Shown here piece after piece: positions 17,111 to 25,323 of a stretch of DNA of 64,000 nt. The position numbers and the translations under genes were made by a program. This stretch comes from Pseudodesulfovibrio profundus (GTDB lineage Bacteria; Desulfobacterota; Desulfovibrionia; Desulfovibrionales; Desulfovibrionaceae): NCBI RefSeq assembly GCF_900217235.1, contig NZ_LT907975.1, positions 1,649,001 to 1,713,000 on the forward strand, written 5' to 3'. The first letter of the stretch is position 1, and the number at the start of each line of letters is the position of its first letter. The notes below the pieces were generated by a model that saw only the letters and a program-made list of their open reading frames with translations, had not been told where the DNA came from and searched no databases.

Positions 17111-17815
17111 CTATTGTGCTTCGACTTTCTTCTTCAGCAGCGGCTTTTTGATGCCGTATTTCTCCAATACGGCCTTCATGTTTGCAGTGGAAGAAGGCGT
17201 GCCGTGGTGGTGTACTACCACCCTGTACCACGTGCTGCCCTTGGCTGATCCGGACTCAATTGCGGATCGTAAACCATCCTTGACGAGTTTGGCAGACAAG
17301 GTCTCGGCCATTTCCGGCTTACGAAATGACGCCACCTGATACACGTAGCTGTATACTTTTTCACCGGTCGCCGGTTGCTTCACTTCAGCAGGCTTGGGCG
17401 GAGAGGTGTTTTCAGGCTTTTCAACTTTGGGCTCAGGCTTGGAAGCAACCTTTTTCGGTTCAGCCTTTTGAGGCTCGGCAGCCTTCGGCTTTTGTACTTC
17501 CATGACCTTTCCGGGTTCTTCCTTGAGCCGGTCAGGATATTCCAGCTCTTCCAACTTGAGAATTTCCGGCTTGTCCGAACCTTCAGCTATTTCGCCGTGC
17601 TGCTTGGACGGCATGATTTCCTGCAATTGCGGCACATCGGCTTCCGGACGATAGCCCCGGCCGATGAGTATCCCCATCACGAAAAAGAATGTAAGGGCCA
17701 ACACTCCCGCTCCCACGGCACTGATCATGCCGGGGAGCGTGAGAGAAAAGTCGTAAGTCTTGTTAGTCGCTTTCAACTTCGGGATCTTGACTTTGGGACC
17801 ATCTTTGTCAGCCAT
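17111..17815 (-). CDS. SPOR-domain cell-envelope protein
   Basis: 234-residue protein with a short cytoplasmic N-terminus, one membrane helix (about residues 30-51), a long Pro/Lys/Glu-rich linker (about 65-150) and a C-terminal SPOR domain (about 155-225, YVYQVASFRKPEMAETLSAK through STWYRVVVHHHGT). SPOR domains bind denuded septal peptidoglycan, so a role at the division site or envelope is likely. It lies 25 bases after argS and is probably cotranscribed, an arrangement I regard as ordinary. Confidence 0.88.
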   Translation of the reverse strand: MADKDGPKVKIPKLKATNKTYDFSLTLPGMISAVGAGVLALTFFFVMGILIGRGYRPEADVPQLQEIMPSKQHGEIAEGSDKPEILKLEELEYPDRLKEEPGKVMEVQKPKAAEPQKAEPKKVASKPEPKVEKPENTSPPKPAEVKQPATGEKVYSYVYQVASFRKPEMAETLSAKLVKDGLRSAIESGSAKGSTWYRVVVHHHGTPSSTANMKAVLEKYGIKKPLLKKKVEAQ

Positions 17816-17840
17816 ACTATTATCTTCCCTGATATTTCAG

Positions 17841-19484
17841 CTACATGGATTCAGGAGCACTCACACCGAGCAGCCCCAATCCATTGGCGACAACACCGGC
17901 CACACAGCCGAGCAGCATGAGTCGAGCAGCGGCGATATCTGCCTCTGCGGAGAGTACATGACAATTGGTATAGTATCTGTGGAGCGTTGATGCAAGCTCC
18001 TGCAAATACATGCTGATCAGATGCGGAGACTGTGCACGGGCCGCGGCTTCCACATAATCAGGATACTGATCGAGAAGCTTGAGCAGTTGCATATCATACT
18101 CTGTATCCAACAAGGCGAGTGATGCCGGAGAGATAGTAGCCGCTTCAACGCCAGCTTCATCCGCTTTTTTCTTGAGCGAACAGATACGGGCGTGGGCGTA
18201 CTGCACATAGTACACCGGGTTGTCCATGGACTTCTGCTTCACCAATTCCAGGTCGAAATCGAGCTTGGAATCGGACTTGCGGGAAAGGAACATGAACCGG
18301 GAGGCATCGGCCCCGACTTCGTCCACAACGTCCTTGAGGGTCTCGAACTGACCGGCACGGGTGGACATGGCAATGGGCTCGCCATCACGCAGCAGGTTGA
18401 CGAGGTTGACCAGAATGACGTGCAGGCCGTCCTTTTTGCCAAGGGCTTCACAGGCAGCCATCATGCGGGGAATATAACCGTGATGGTCGGCACCCCAGAT
18501 GTCGACCACGAGATCGAATCCACGCTTGAACTTGTTGTCGTGGTAGGCGATGTCAGAAGCGAAATAGGTGGTATCGCCATTTGATTTGCGCAGGACACGG
18601 TCCTTGTCGTCGCCCAACTCGGTGGACTTGAACCAGTACGCGCCGTCTGCCTCGTATCCCATGCCGGAAGCGGTCAGGTCGGCAAAGGTTTCATCGACCT
18701 TGCCGTCGGTGACCAGCGACTTTTCCGAGAACCAGACATCGTGGCGAACACCGAAGGCAGCCAAATCTTCCTTGATGCCCTCAAGGATGACGTCCTTGCC
18801 GTAATCCTTGCACAGCTCGGTGGCCTCGGCTTCGTCAAGCTCCAACAGGTCGGGCTGGCGCTTGAGCATTTCCGCGGCGATATCCTTGATGTATTCACCC
18901 TTGTAGAAATCTTCCGGCTCTGCCACATCCTGTCCGCCCAACTGCTTGGCGCGGTAGAGGATGGAACCGCCGAGGATGAGCATCTGGCGTCCGGCATCGT
19001 TAATGTAATATTCCGCCTCGACGTCGTATCCGGCTTTTTCCAGAATACGGGTCAGGGAATCACCAAGAGCAGCACCGCGTCCGTGGCCGATATGCAGCGG
19101 GCCGGTCGGGTTGGCAGAGACATACTCCACCTGAATACGGGTGCCGTTACCCATGGTTGAGTTACCGTAGGATTCTCCGGCCTCTTTGATGACACCCACA
19201 GTCTCGTGCCAGAAGGCCTGACTGAAGGTGAAGTTGAGGAAACCGGGTCCGGCGATATCGATTTTTTCGATGTGTGCATCCCCTTCAAGGGCTGCGGCAA
19301 TATCTTCGGCAATGGCACGCGGGGCCTTTTTCGCCTGCTTGGCAAGCATCATGGCCACGTTGACGGACATGTCGCCGAATTGTTTATCTTTGGGCGGTTC
19401 GATCACAGCCTTTTCAGGCCATTCCCAGCCCTTGTCGGCCAGAACCGCTTTCAATGCGTTTTCAAGATGTATTTTCGCTCTCAT
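17841..19484 (-). CDS. argS: Arginyl-tRNA synthetase
   Basis: 547-residue class I synthetase that charges tRNA-Arg. The N-terminal Add1 domain (residues 1-110) recognises the tRNA elbow. The catalytic core has the HIGH signature in [19 protein letters not shown] and the NDAGRQM motif. A DALR anticodon-binding domain ends in [13 protein letters not shown] and a terminal M. The canonical KMSKS is replaced by [10 protein letters not shown], as is usual in many ArgRS. AAGGAG precedes the ATG. Confidence 0.96.
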   Translation of the reverse strand: MRAKIHLENALKAVLADKGWEWPEKAVIEPPKDKQFGDMSVNVAMMLAKQAKKAPRAIAEDIAAALEGDAHIEKIDIAGPGFLNFTFSQAFWHETVGVIKEAGESYGNSTMGNGTRIQVEYVSANPTGPLHIGHGRGAALGDSLTRILEKAGYDVEAEYYINDAGRQMLILGGSILYRAKQLGGQDVAEPEDFYKGEYIKDIAAEMLKRQPDLLELDEAEATELCKDYGKDVILEGIKEDLAAFGVRHDVWFSEKSLVTDGKVDETFADLTASGMGYEADGAYWFKSTELGDDKDRVLRKSNGDTTYFASDIAYHDNKFKRGFDLVVDIWGADHHGYIPRMMAACEALGKKDGLHVILVNLVNLLRDGEPIAMSTRAGQFETLKDVVDEVGADASRFMFLSRKSDSKLDFDLELVKQKSMDNPVYYVQYAHARICSLKKKADEAGVEAATISPASLALLDTEYDMQLLKLLDQYPDYVEAAARAQSPHLISMYLQELASTLHRYYTNCHVLSAEADIAAARLMLLGCVAGVVANGLGLLGVSAPESM

Positions 19485-19635
19485 GCGTTGGTATCTCCTT
19501 ACTCAAAACTCGTCCTGCGGGCACTAGCACGTTTGCCCCGGCAATCCAAGCAGTGAAAAATGTGTCATCCGGCTCCGGGCCTGCCTTCCCGACTATTGGG
19601 ACCGGCAGAAACCTCACCGTTTCATGTACCTGAAA

Positions 19636-20295
19636 TCAGCGCTGAACTCCATCCACAAGCGCCTGGAACACGTCCGGGATCGTCAGCGTCGTCGTATCGA
19701 TGGTCACCGCGTCGTCTGCGGCCTTGAGCGGAGCCACCGCCCTGTTGCGGTCCTGATCGTCACGTTTGGCGATCTGCTCCTTGAGCAACTCGAGGTCCGC
19801 ATCCTTTCCCATCTCCTGCAACTGGCGATATCGTCGTCGGGCTCGCTCTTCCACGGTGGCGTCGAGGAAGAACTTGTGGGTGGCGTCAGGGAAAATGACC
19901 GTCCCCATGTCGCGTCCTTCGGCAACAAGGGAAAACCGTTCGCCAAGGGATTGCTGGGCCGTCTTGAGAAACGACCGGATCACCGGCAGCGTGGCTACAT
20001 TCGAAGCCCACATGCCGACCTCCTCGGTGCGGATTTCAGCACCGATAGGGACACCGTTCAAGGCGAGAACAGAATCTTCGCCCACCCCGGACAGGGAAAA
20101 ATCAAATGAAGCCAACGCCTCGTCCAATCGTGCTTCGTCCCACTCCCAGGATCCCTCACCCAGCTTCCAGGCAATGGCCCGGAACATGGCTCCGGTATCC
20201 AGATAGGGAATAGCGAGTTCACGGGCCAACTGCTTGGCCATGGTGGATTTGCCGACGCCGGCCGGACCATCAATGGTGACGATACGCTTAGCCAT
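19636..20295 (-). CDS. cmk: Cytidylate kinase
   Basis: 219-residue NMP kinase that converts CMP or dCMP to the diphosphate with ATP. The P-loop is DGPAGVGKSTMAKQLA (about residues 8-22). Other signatures are YLDTGAMFRAIAW, the AEGRDMGTVIFPDA block and the lid ATVEERARRRYRQLQE. Its start overlaps the last eight bases of hisC, so the two are translationally coupled. A 151-base space separates it from argS. Confidence 0.94.
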   Translation of the reverse strand: MAKRIVTIDGPAGVGKSTMAKQLARELAIPYLDTGAMFRAIAWKLGEGSWEWDEARLDEALASFDFSLSGVGEDSVLALNGVPIGAEIRTEEVGMWASNVATLPVIRSFLKTAQQSLGERFSLVAEGRDMGTVIFPDATHKFFLDATVEERARRRYRQLQEMGKDADLELLKEQIAKRDDQDRNRAVAPLKAADDAVTIDTTTLTIPDVFQALVDGVQR

Positions 20296-21397
20296 TCAGA
20301 ATGTCTCCCAGCGTGCGAATGAACTGTTTGTTCTCTGCATCGGTGCCAACGTTGACCCGTATGTTCTTGCCAAGGCCGAAGCTGGCAAGGGGACGAACGA
20401 TGATGCCTTTCCTGAGCAGCGCCTTGAACACGGACTGGGCCGGTTTGGTCGGCTCGAACATCACGAAGTTGGCCTGACTGGGCCACACCTTGCAACCGAG
20501 TTTACGCAACTCTTCGGTGAAATATTCACGCCCCCGCATGACCACGGACAGCGTTTCGTTGTAGAAGGTGTCATCCTCAAGTGCGGCAATGGCGGCATCT
20601 TCGGCCAGCAGATTGACCGTGAACGGAATGCGGGCATTCTTCAGCAGTGCGGCAAGCGGTTGCGGCAGGATGCCGTAGCCCACACGCAGACCGGCCAGAC
20701 CGTACGCCTTGGAAAAAGTGCGAAGGACAACCAGATTGTCGAACTTGTCGTACGCCTGCACCGGGGTATAGGACTCCGGCGGCCAGACAAAGTCGATGTA
20801 GGCCTCATCCACCACCAACAGACAGTCCTTGGGCAACACACCCGCCAGCACCGAAATATCTTCAATGCCTGCGGCAAGACCGGTCGGGTTGTCCGGGCTG
20901 GTGACGATAACCATGGCGGTGTCCTCGTCCGCGGCCTCGGCCAGCTTGTCCAGGGGCAATTCGTAATCTTCGCCGCGCTTGACCTCGCGATACTCCACCC
21001 CGGCCAGCTTGGCACACATGCGATACATGGAGAAGGAGTTCTCATAGCAGATCACATTGGATTTCCCGGGTCGGGCCTTCATGCGAAAGAGCATGTCGAT
21101 GATTTCGTCGGAGCCGTTTCCAACGAGAATGGATTCCTTAGGCACACCCACATGACGACTGATGGCTTCAGTCAACCGGGGGGAATGGTTTTCAGGATAC
21201 CGGAAAACTTTGGCCGCATTGCGATCAAGAGTCTTTTGCACGATGGGCGACACGCCAAGCGGATTCTCATTGCTGGCGAGCTTGATGACGGTATCAAGTC
21301 CATACTGGGCCTGAATCTGTTCTATGGTCAGACCCGGCTTGTACGGATCGAACTCCATTATCTCCGGGCGGACGGTGAATTCTCTCATATGTTCCAT
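20288..21397 (-). CDS. hisC: Histidinol-phosphate aminotransferase
   Basis: 369-residue PLP enzyme of histidine biosynthesis (imidazole-acetol phosphate plus glutamate). It shows LASNENPLGVSP, the YCYE-like substrate loop (NVICYENSFSMYRMCAKLAG), DEAYIDFVWP and the Schiff-base lysine in RTFSKAYGLAGLRVGYG. The fold type I length fits. A second ATG three codons in (21388) has better spacing from AGGA and may be the true start. It overlaps cmk; no other his gene is near. Confidence 0.93.
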   Translation of the reverse strand: MEHMREFTVRPEIMEFDPYKPGLTIEQIQAQYGLDTVIKLASNENPLGVSPIVQKTLDRNAAKVFRYPENHSPRLTEAISRHVGVPKESILVGNGSDEIIDMLFRMKARPGKSNVICYENSFSMYRMCAKLAGVEYREVKRGEDYELPLDKLAEAADEDTAMVIVTSPDNPTGLAAGIEDISVLAGVLPKDCLLVVDEAYIDFVWPPESYTPVQAYDKFDNLVVLRTFSKAYGLAGLRVGYGILPQPLAALLKNARIPFTVNLLAEDAAIAALEDDTFYNETLSVVMRGREYFTEELRKLGCKVWPSQANFVMFEPTKPAQSVFKALLRKGIIVRPLASFGLGKNIRVNVGTDAENKQFIRTLGDILNG

Positions 21398-21451
21398 TCC
21401 TGTTGGTACAGTGAGGGCCTAAGGTATCGAAGAAAACCGATACAACATGAA

Positions 21452-21475
21452 AAAGGACGGCCGAAGCCGTCCTTT
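21452..21475 (-). terminator. Rho-independent terminator after universal stress gene
   Basis: Stem AAAGGACGGC/GCCGTCCTTT with tetraloop CGAA (plus-strand reading); in the minus-strand direction it is followed by TTTTTC. It lies 38 bases after the stress-protein stop and 55 bases upstream of hisC. Confidence 0.88.
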
Positions 21476-21512
21476 GTATAAACTTTATCCACGCCCGTAA
21501 AGAGGCATAATA

Positions 21513-21953
21513 CTACTCTGGACGCACGGTAAGCACAGGCACGGAGGACGACTTGACCACCTTCTCGGCAACAGAACCGAACAGGATGCGATCGATGCCC
21601 TTTCGTCCATGGGTTCCCATGACGATCATGTCGGCCTTTTCCGCTTCGGCAATGGACAGGATTTCCTCGGCGGGATAGCCGGTCACAACCTTGCCCTGCA
21701 CGTTCAGATCCTTGAAATTGTCCTTCACAAACTCGTTCATGGTATCCTCTGCGCCGGTGACGATTTCGCCAACAAAGCTTTCGATGGAGCTGGGCGGGAC
21801 ATGGAAGCCCACATACTGGCTGAGAGAAGGCGCGACATAGAGAACAACGATTTGTGCATTGACGCAGCCACCAATCATGCTGGCATACTCCGCCACCTTG
21901 GGGCTATAGTCCGAAAAATCCACCGCACAAATAATCTTCTTGATATCTGCCAT
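21513..21953 (-). CDS. Universal stress protein (UspA family)
   Basis: 146-residue cytoplasmic protein with a nucleotide-binding alpha/beta fold. The ATG at 21953 is chosen because AAGGAGG precedes it; an upstream extension of 19 residues has no support. The family ATP-binding signature appears as MGTHGRKGIDRILFGSVAEK, ending SSSVPVLTVRPE. This points to the ATP-binding UspFG-like subclass. It is monocistronic by its terminator. The specific role is not deducible. Confidence 0.92.
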   Translation of the reverse strand: MADIKKIICAVDFSDYSPKVAEYASMIGGCVNAQIVVLYVAPSLSQYVGFHVPPSSIESFVGEIVTGAEDTMNEFVKDNFKDLNVQGKVVTGYPAEEILSIAEAEKADMIVMGTHGRKGIDRILFGSVAEKVVKSSSVPVLTVRPE

Positions 21954-22240
21954 ATTCGTCCTCCTTGTTTCGCTGATGCAACACCATTTCACGATGAACG
22001 GCACCTGCATCCTGTATTACTATATCTATTACTATTATCTGCCAGAGGCAGAGACCATAGACAACTATTTTCTTCTGCTTTACCATGAAATGGTCCCCTG
22101 AAAAGGGAAAACAGGAGAAACGGCATTTTTTGCCGAGCCATCTTGTAAAATTAGTAAGTATTTTCAACAAATTGTCAAGGCGGCCTGTTTGGCAAGCTCT
22201 TTGCAAAGTATAGACAAACCACAGGATAGGAGTGTGAACC

Positions 22241-22702
22241 ATGAAGATCCGTCCTGATCAGATCGAGGGCGTTCAACCGGAGCAAACGCAACGGAAGAAC
22301 AAGGCACAAGAGCCGGGGCAAGCCTTCGGGGATCTTCTCAATCAGGAAATAGCCAAGGGCAATGCTCCCATGGCTCCGGTCGGCGTCGCGCCGCCCCTGA
22401 TAGTGAATCCCCTGATCGCAGCCGAGGCAGCGACGGCAACCAATGCGAATGCCGTTGACTCCGCCGTGGCCGGACAAGTGGAATCCGTTCTGGACAAGTG
22501 GGACAACTATGCAGCGAGCCTTGCCGGCTCCGAATCCGGACTCAAGTCCGCATACGGCACCCTTGATGAGATCGCCAATGAAGTGGCAGCCATCAAGGAA
22601 AGCCAGCCAAACCTTGACCCGGGGCTGAAGTCCATTGTCGATGAACTGGAAACGCTCACCGCAACCGAACAGTTCAAGTTCAATCGCGGCGATTACGTCT
22701 AG
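22241..22702 (+). CDS. Conserved-looking hypothetical protein
   Basis: 153 residues, not recognised. The start has GGAG at a good distance. The N-terminal 45 residues are polar and Gln-rich (MKIRPDQIEGVQPEQTQRKN). A short Pro/Val/Ala stretch follows, and the C-terminal half (about 80-145) looks helical and acidic (VESVLDKWDNYAASLAG, EIANEVAAIKESQPNL). There is no signal peptide, membrane helix or cysteine. The polar N-terminus recalls exported flagellar proteins only loosely. It is followed by its own terminator. Confidence 0.7.
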   Translation: MKIRPDQIEGVQPEQTQRKNKAQEPGQAFGDLLNQEIAKGNAPMAPVGVAPPLIVNPLIAAEAATATNANAVDSAVAGQVESVLDKWDNYAASLAGSESGLKSAYGTLDEIANEVAAIKESQPNLDPGLKSIVDELETLTATEQFKFNRGDYV

Positions 22703-22725
22703 CCCGACCGGTTACACCTGTTTTT

Positions 22726-22765
22726 ACGCCCGGATCGCCATGCGCGGTCCGGGCGTGCCCTTTTT
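22726..22765 (+). terminator. Rho-independent terminator
   Basis: Stem ACGCCCGGA (22726-22734) and TCCGGGCGT (22748-22756), then GCCCTTTTT. It ends the hypothetical gene at 22241-22702. Confidence 0.85.
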
Positions 22766-22847
22766 GAGCAATTTATAATCGGTTCACAGCGTTGTTAATT
22801 CCCCTCGCAGTCAACCATCCCACCATTTCAACCGCATATTTCACCAC

Positions 22848-22908
22848 GATTTCAGGTCTTTTCAACCCACTGAAAACCCCGGCGTCCCAAAGGTTCCGAC
22901 CTGAAATC
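22848..22908 (+). promoter_or_regulatory. Nested inverted repeat in leader of EPSP-synthase-like gene
   Basis: GATTTCAGGTC (22848-22858) and GACCTGAAATC (22898-22908) are perfect 11-base complements. Inside them TTTTCA (22859-22864) and TGAAAA (22871-22876) form a second hairpin. The element is about 95 bases before the start. It could be an operator for a dimeric regulator or an RNA structure; the sequence alone does not decide. Confidence 0.55.
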
Positions 22909-23003
22909 CAACACTTGCATCCGAACAAAATTCACGATAGGAAAGCGGTTCCCCTCTGCAAGGAGGGAGACCATATTATTTTATAAGGAAGACGGTAAGA
23001 CGT

Positions 23004-24776
23004 ATGATCAAGATCCGTAAAGACGACAGGCGTGGTCCCTCCGGTGACCACCGACGCAGCAACAGTGATGGGCCGCGTCGATTCGAAAAGACCGGCAACT
23101 ACCGACGCCAGGACAACCGTTCCGGCAGAGACAACCGTAGTGGCAGTGACTACCGTGGCGGCAGAGATAACCGCGGTGGCAGCGACAACGACATCGATAA
23201 ATCCGAAGTTGTCTCCAATCACCGATACAACGATATTTCCGACATCGACCGACAGGTTCTCAGCCTGCTGGAAAAGCGTGCATTCCTTATCCGCAAGGAA
23301 GGAGCATGGCGCAAGTCCCGCCAGAAGTCTCTGGTAGACCCCAAGCTGGAGAAACTGCTCCGCGCCTCCTTTGACAAACAGGCCGGCGAACTCGGGCTGG
23401 ACGCCAAGCTGACCAAGCAGCTGTTCACCCTGCTCAACCAGTTCTCCCTTGCCGATATCCGCAAGAAATTCACCGGCGACGCCTACAAGCTGGCCCCGCG
23501 TGTGGAGCCGATCCAGGCTTCCATCTCCGGCCCGCGCTCGTTTCGCTACACCCGGATGATGCTGGCCATGGCCGCCAGCGCCGGAGCTGAGACCCGTCTG
23601 GCTCCTGTGACCATGAACGCCCCGAACAAAGACCTCGCAAAAGCCCTGAAGCAGGCCGGCGCTCCCATCTCCTGGGACGACGACTTCATTCGCAACGAGG
23701 GCGGCAAGACCCTTGCTTTCGAAAACAACATGATTTTCGTGGGCGAAGACAATTTCAACTTCTACATGCTGCTTGGCTTTGCCCTGGCACATGCCGGACG
23801 ATGCAAATTCACCGGCAAGCCCGCGCTCCAGCTCATGGATATCTCCAGCCTGAACAAGATTCTGCCCAAGCTCGGCGCCCGACTGGTTCCCATGAACCCC
23901 AACAACCCCGGCCTTCCTGCACGGCTGGAATGCGGCGGTCCCATGGACGAGGCGATCACCCTGCCCGGCGGCATGCATCCCGACTTCGCAGCCGGTCTGA
24001 CCCTGGCCGCATGGACCTATCCCGGCGGCCTGACCATTAAAGGCCTGAACTCCGCTGCCCGTGAGCGCGTGGCCGAAGTGGTGGACGTGCTGACTGCCTG
24101 CGGCATCAAGGCAGAGCTGAAAAAAGACTCCGTCACCGTTTCCGACGGCGTTCCGACCATCGACACCAATCCGGTGCTCCCGCTGTCCGTACCGCTGTGC
24201 TCCATGCTCATGGCCCTGCCCATCATGGCTGGTGGTTCCATCAACATCGAAGGCAACTGGCCCAAGAGCGAAATGGGGGACCGCGTCCTCGAAGAGCTCA
24301 AGGCACTTGGTTTGCGCATCGATATCGCCACAGAGAACGTCATTGCGACCATGGAAGGCGAGCTGCCGAAATCAGCAACCCTGACACTGGGCGACAATGA
24401 AGCACTGCGCCCGTTGACCATGGCCCTCGCCATGAAGCTCGAAAAAGCCACAATCAAGGGTACATCCGACGAAACCATGATTGAACTTCTGGACCGCATG
24501 AGCGTTGCCTATGAAGAGTCCGAAGAAGGCATCGTCATCCTTTCCGGCGAACGCAGCTGGTCCGACACCTGGTACAGCCCGGCCCCGATCTGGTCCATGG
24601 GTTGTGCTTTGACAGCCTACGCCGTACCTGGCATCAAGCTGGAGAACCACGGTGAAGTAACCGCCACCTGGCCGGAATTCTGGAACTTCTACAACTCCCT
24701 GCCCACCGGAAAGATGAAACCGAAACCGGTACAAGAGAAAAAAGATGACACACGCAGAAGAATCAAAGTCCGTTAA
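23004..24776 (+). CDS. EPSP-synthase-like protein with RG-rich tail and AroQ-like domain
   Basis: 590-residue protein in three parts. Residues 1-62 are a disordered Arg/Gly/Asn/Ser/Asp tail with repeats such as DNRSGRDNRSGSDYRGGRDN. About 70-150 resembles a chorismate-mutase (AroQ) helix bundle (DIDRQVLSLLEKRAFL, VDPKLEKLL). About 165-570 resembles AroA, the shikimate-pathway enzyme that joins PEP to shikimate-3-phosphate. Usual AroA motifs are altered: the N-terminal GSKS-type lysine motif reads GPRS, the GNSGT-type loop reads GEDNFNFY, and the catalytic SSQ-type segment reads MHPDF. It may be a divergent enzyme or a pseudoenzyme. The next gene overlaps it by 32 bases. Confidence 0.7.
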   Translation: MIKIRKDDRRGPSGDHRRSNSDGPRRFEKTGNYRRQDNRSGRDNRSGSDYRGGRDNRGGSDNDIDKSEVVSNHRYNDISDIDRQVLSLLEKRAFLIRKEGAWRKSRQKSLVDPKLEKLLRASFDKQAGELGLDAKLTKQLFTLLNQFSLADIRKKFTGDAYKLAPRVEPIQASISGPRSFRYTRMMLAMAASAGAETRLAPVTMNAPNKDLAKALKQAGAPISWDDDFIRNEGGKTLAFENNMIFVGEDNFNFYMLLGFALAHAGRCKFTGKPALQLMDISSLNKILPKLGARLVPMNPNNPGLPARLECGGPMDEAITLPGGMHPDFAAGLTLAAWTYPGGLTIKGLNSAARERVAEVVDVLTACGIKAELKKDSVTVSDGVPTIDTNPVLPLSVPLCSMLMALPIMAGGSINIEGNWPKSEMGDRVLEELKALGLRIDIATENVIATMEGELPKSATLTLGDNEALRPLTMALAMKLEKATIKGTSDETMIELLDRMSVAYEESEEGIVILSGERSWSDTWYSPAPIWSMGCALTAYAVPGIKLENHGEVTATWPEFWNFYNSLPTGKMKPKPVQEKKDDTRRRIKVR

Positions 24777-25068
24777 TCCCGAACAGCCGGAAGAAACTCG
24801 GCTGAGCGACGACATCCCCACCCTCGAAGCCGAGGTGGCCGAGATGACCCTCCACCGTGAAAAGGTCATGCAGGCAATCCGCGACCTCCGGGACGCAGAA
24901 GACCCTGCCAACAAGATCTTCCATCACGAGGAGATATTCCAGATGCAGCAGGAAAAGCTGCGCCTGGACGTGGACATCAAGTTTCGCACCAACAAGATCA
25001 ACCGGATCAATCTCGGCATGGACGAGAGCCAGGTCAGCGATGGTGTGAAGAGCGGATTCCTGTTTTAG
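24745..25068 (+). CDS. Small coiled-coil hypothetical protein
   Basis: 107 residues, unrecognised. Its ATG lies inside the end of the EPSP-synthase-like gene (32-base overlap), with AGAG upstream, which suggests coupled translation. After a polar 30-residue start it is strongly helical and charged (EAEVAEMTLHREKVMQAIRD, then QMQQEKLRLDVDIKFRTNKI), like a short coiled coil. It has no cysteine, signal or membrane segment. Its place suggests it works with, or is regulated like, the upstream protein (inference). Confidence 0.65.
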   Translation: MTHAEESKSVNPEQPEETRLSDDIPTLEAEVAEMTLHREKVMQAIRDLRDAEDPANKIFHHEEIFQMQQEKLRLDVDIKFRTNKINRINLGMDESQVSDGVKSGFLF

Positions 25069-25079
25069 CATAGTATTGG

Positions 25080-25116
25080 ACAGTCGGATGGAGATGATCC
25101 ATCCGGCTGTTCTTTA
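25080..25116 (+). terminator. Rho-independent terminator
   Basis: ACAG-T-CGGATGGA (25080-25092) pairs with TCCATCCG-G-CTGT (25098-25110), followed by TCTTTAT. The U-tract is weak but the stem is long. It closes the two-gene unit before aconitase. Confidence 0.7.
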
Positions 25117-25323
25117 TATATGGTTTCCTGCTTCAACCGCCTCAATCAATTGACTCGGCACACGAAGAAACAGGGCCAGCTGAAACAAAACGTAACATGT
25201 GACTATTTCATTTCACCCCGCAAACACACGCCCCAACGGTACGAGAGAGCCGCACGGGCGAACCTGCAAAGGACTTGCGGAGACATGAGAGTACCCCGAT
25301 AACCACTAAGCAGGAGCAGATTG

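Larger units (their letters stand above)
22703..23003 (+). other. 301-base intergenic leader region
   Basis: Holds the terminator of the preceding gene (22726-22765), then about 240 bases of leader before the EPSP-synthase-like gene, with nested inverted repeats at 22848-22908 and AAGGA shortly before the start. No small reading frame is convincing. Confidence 0.6.

Noticed and set aside
20234-21481. 415-codon plus-strand frame over hisC
   Set aside because: Antisense to hisC; composition and lack of motifs show it is not a gene.
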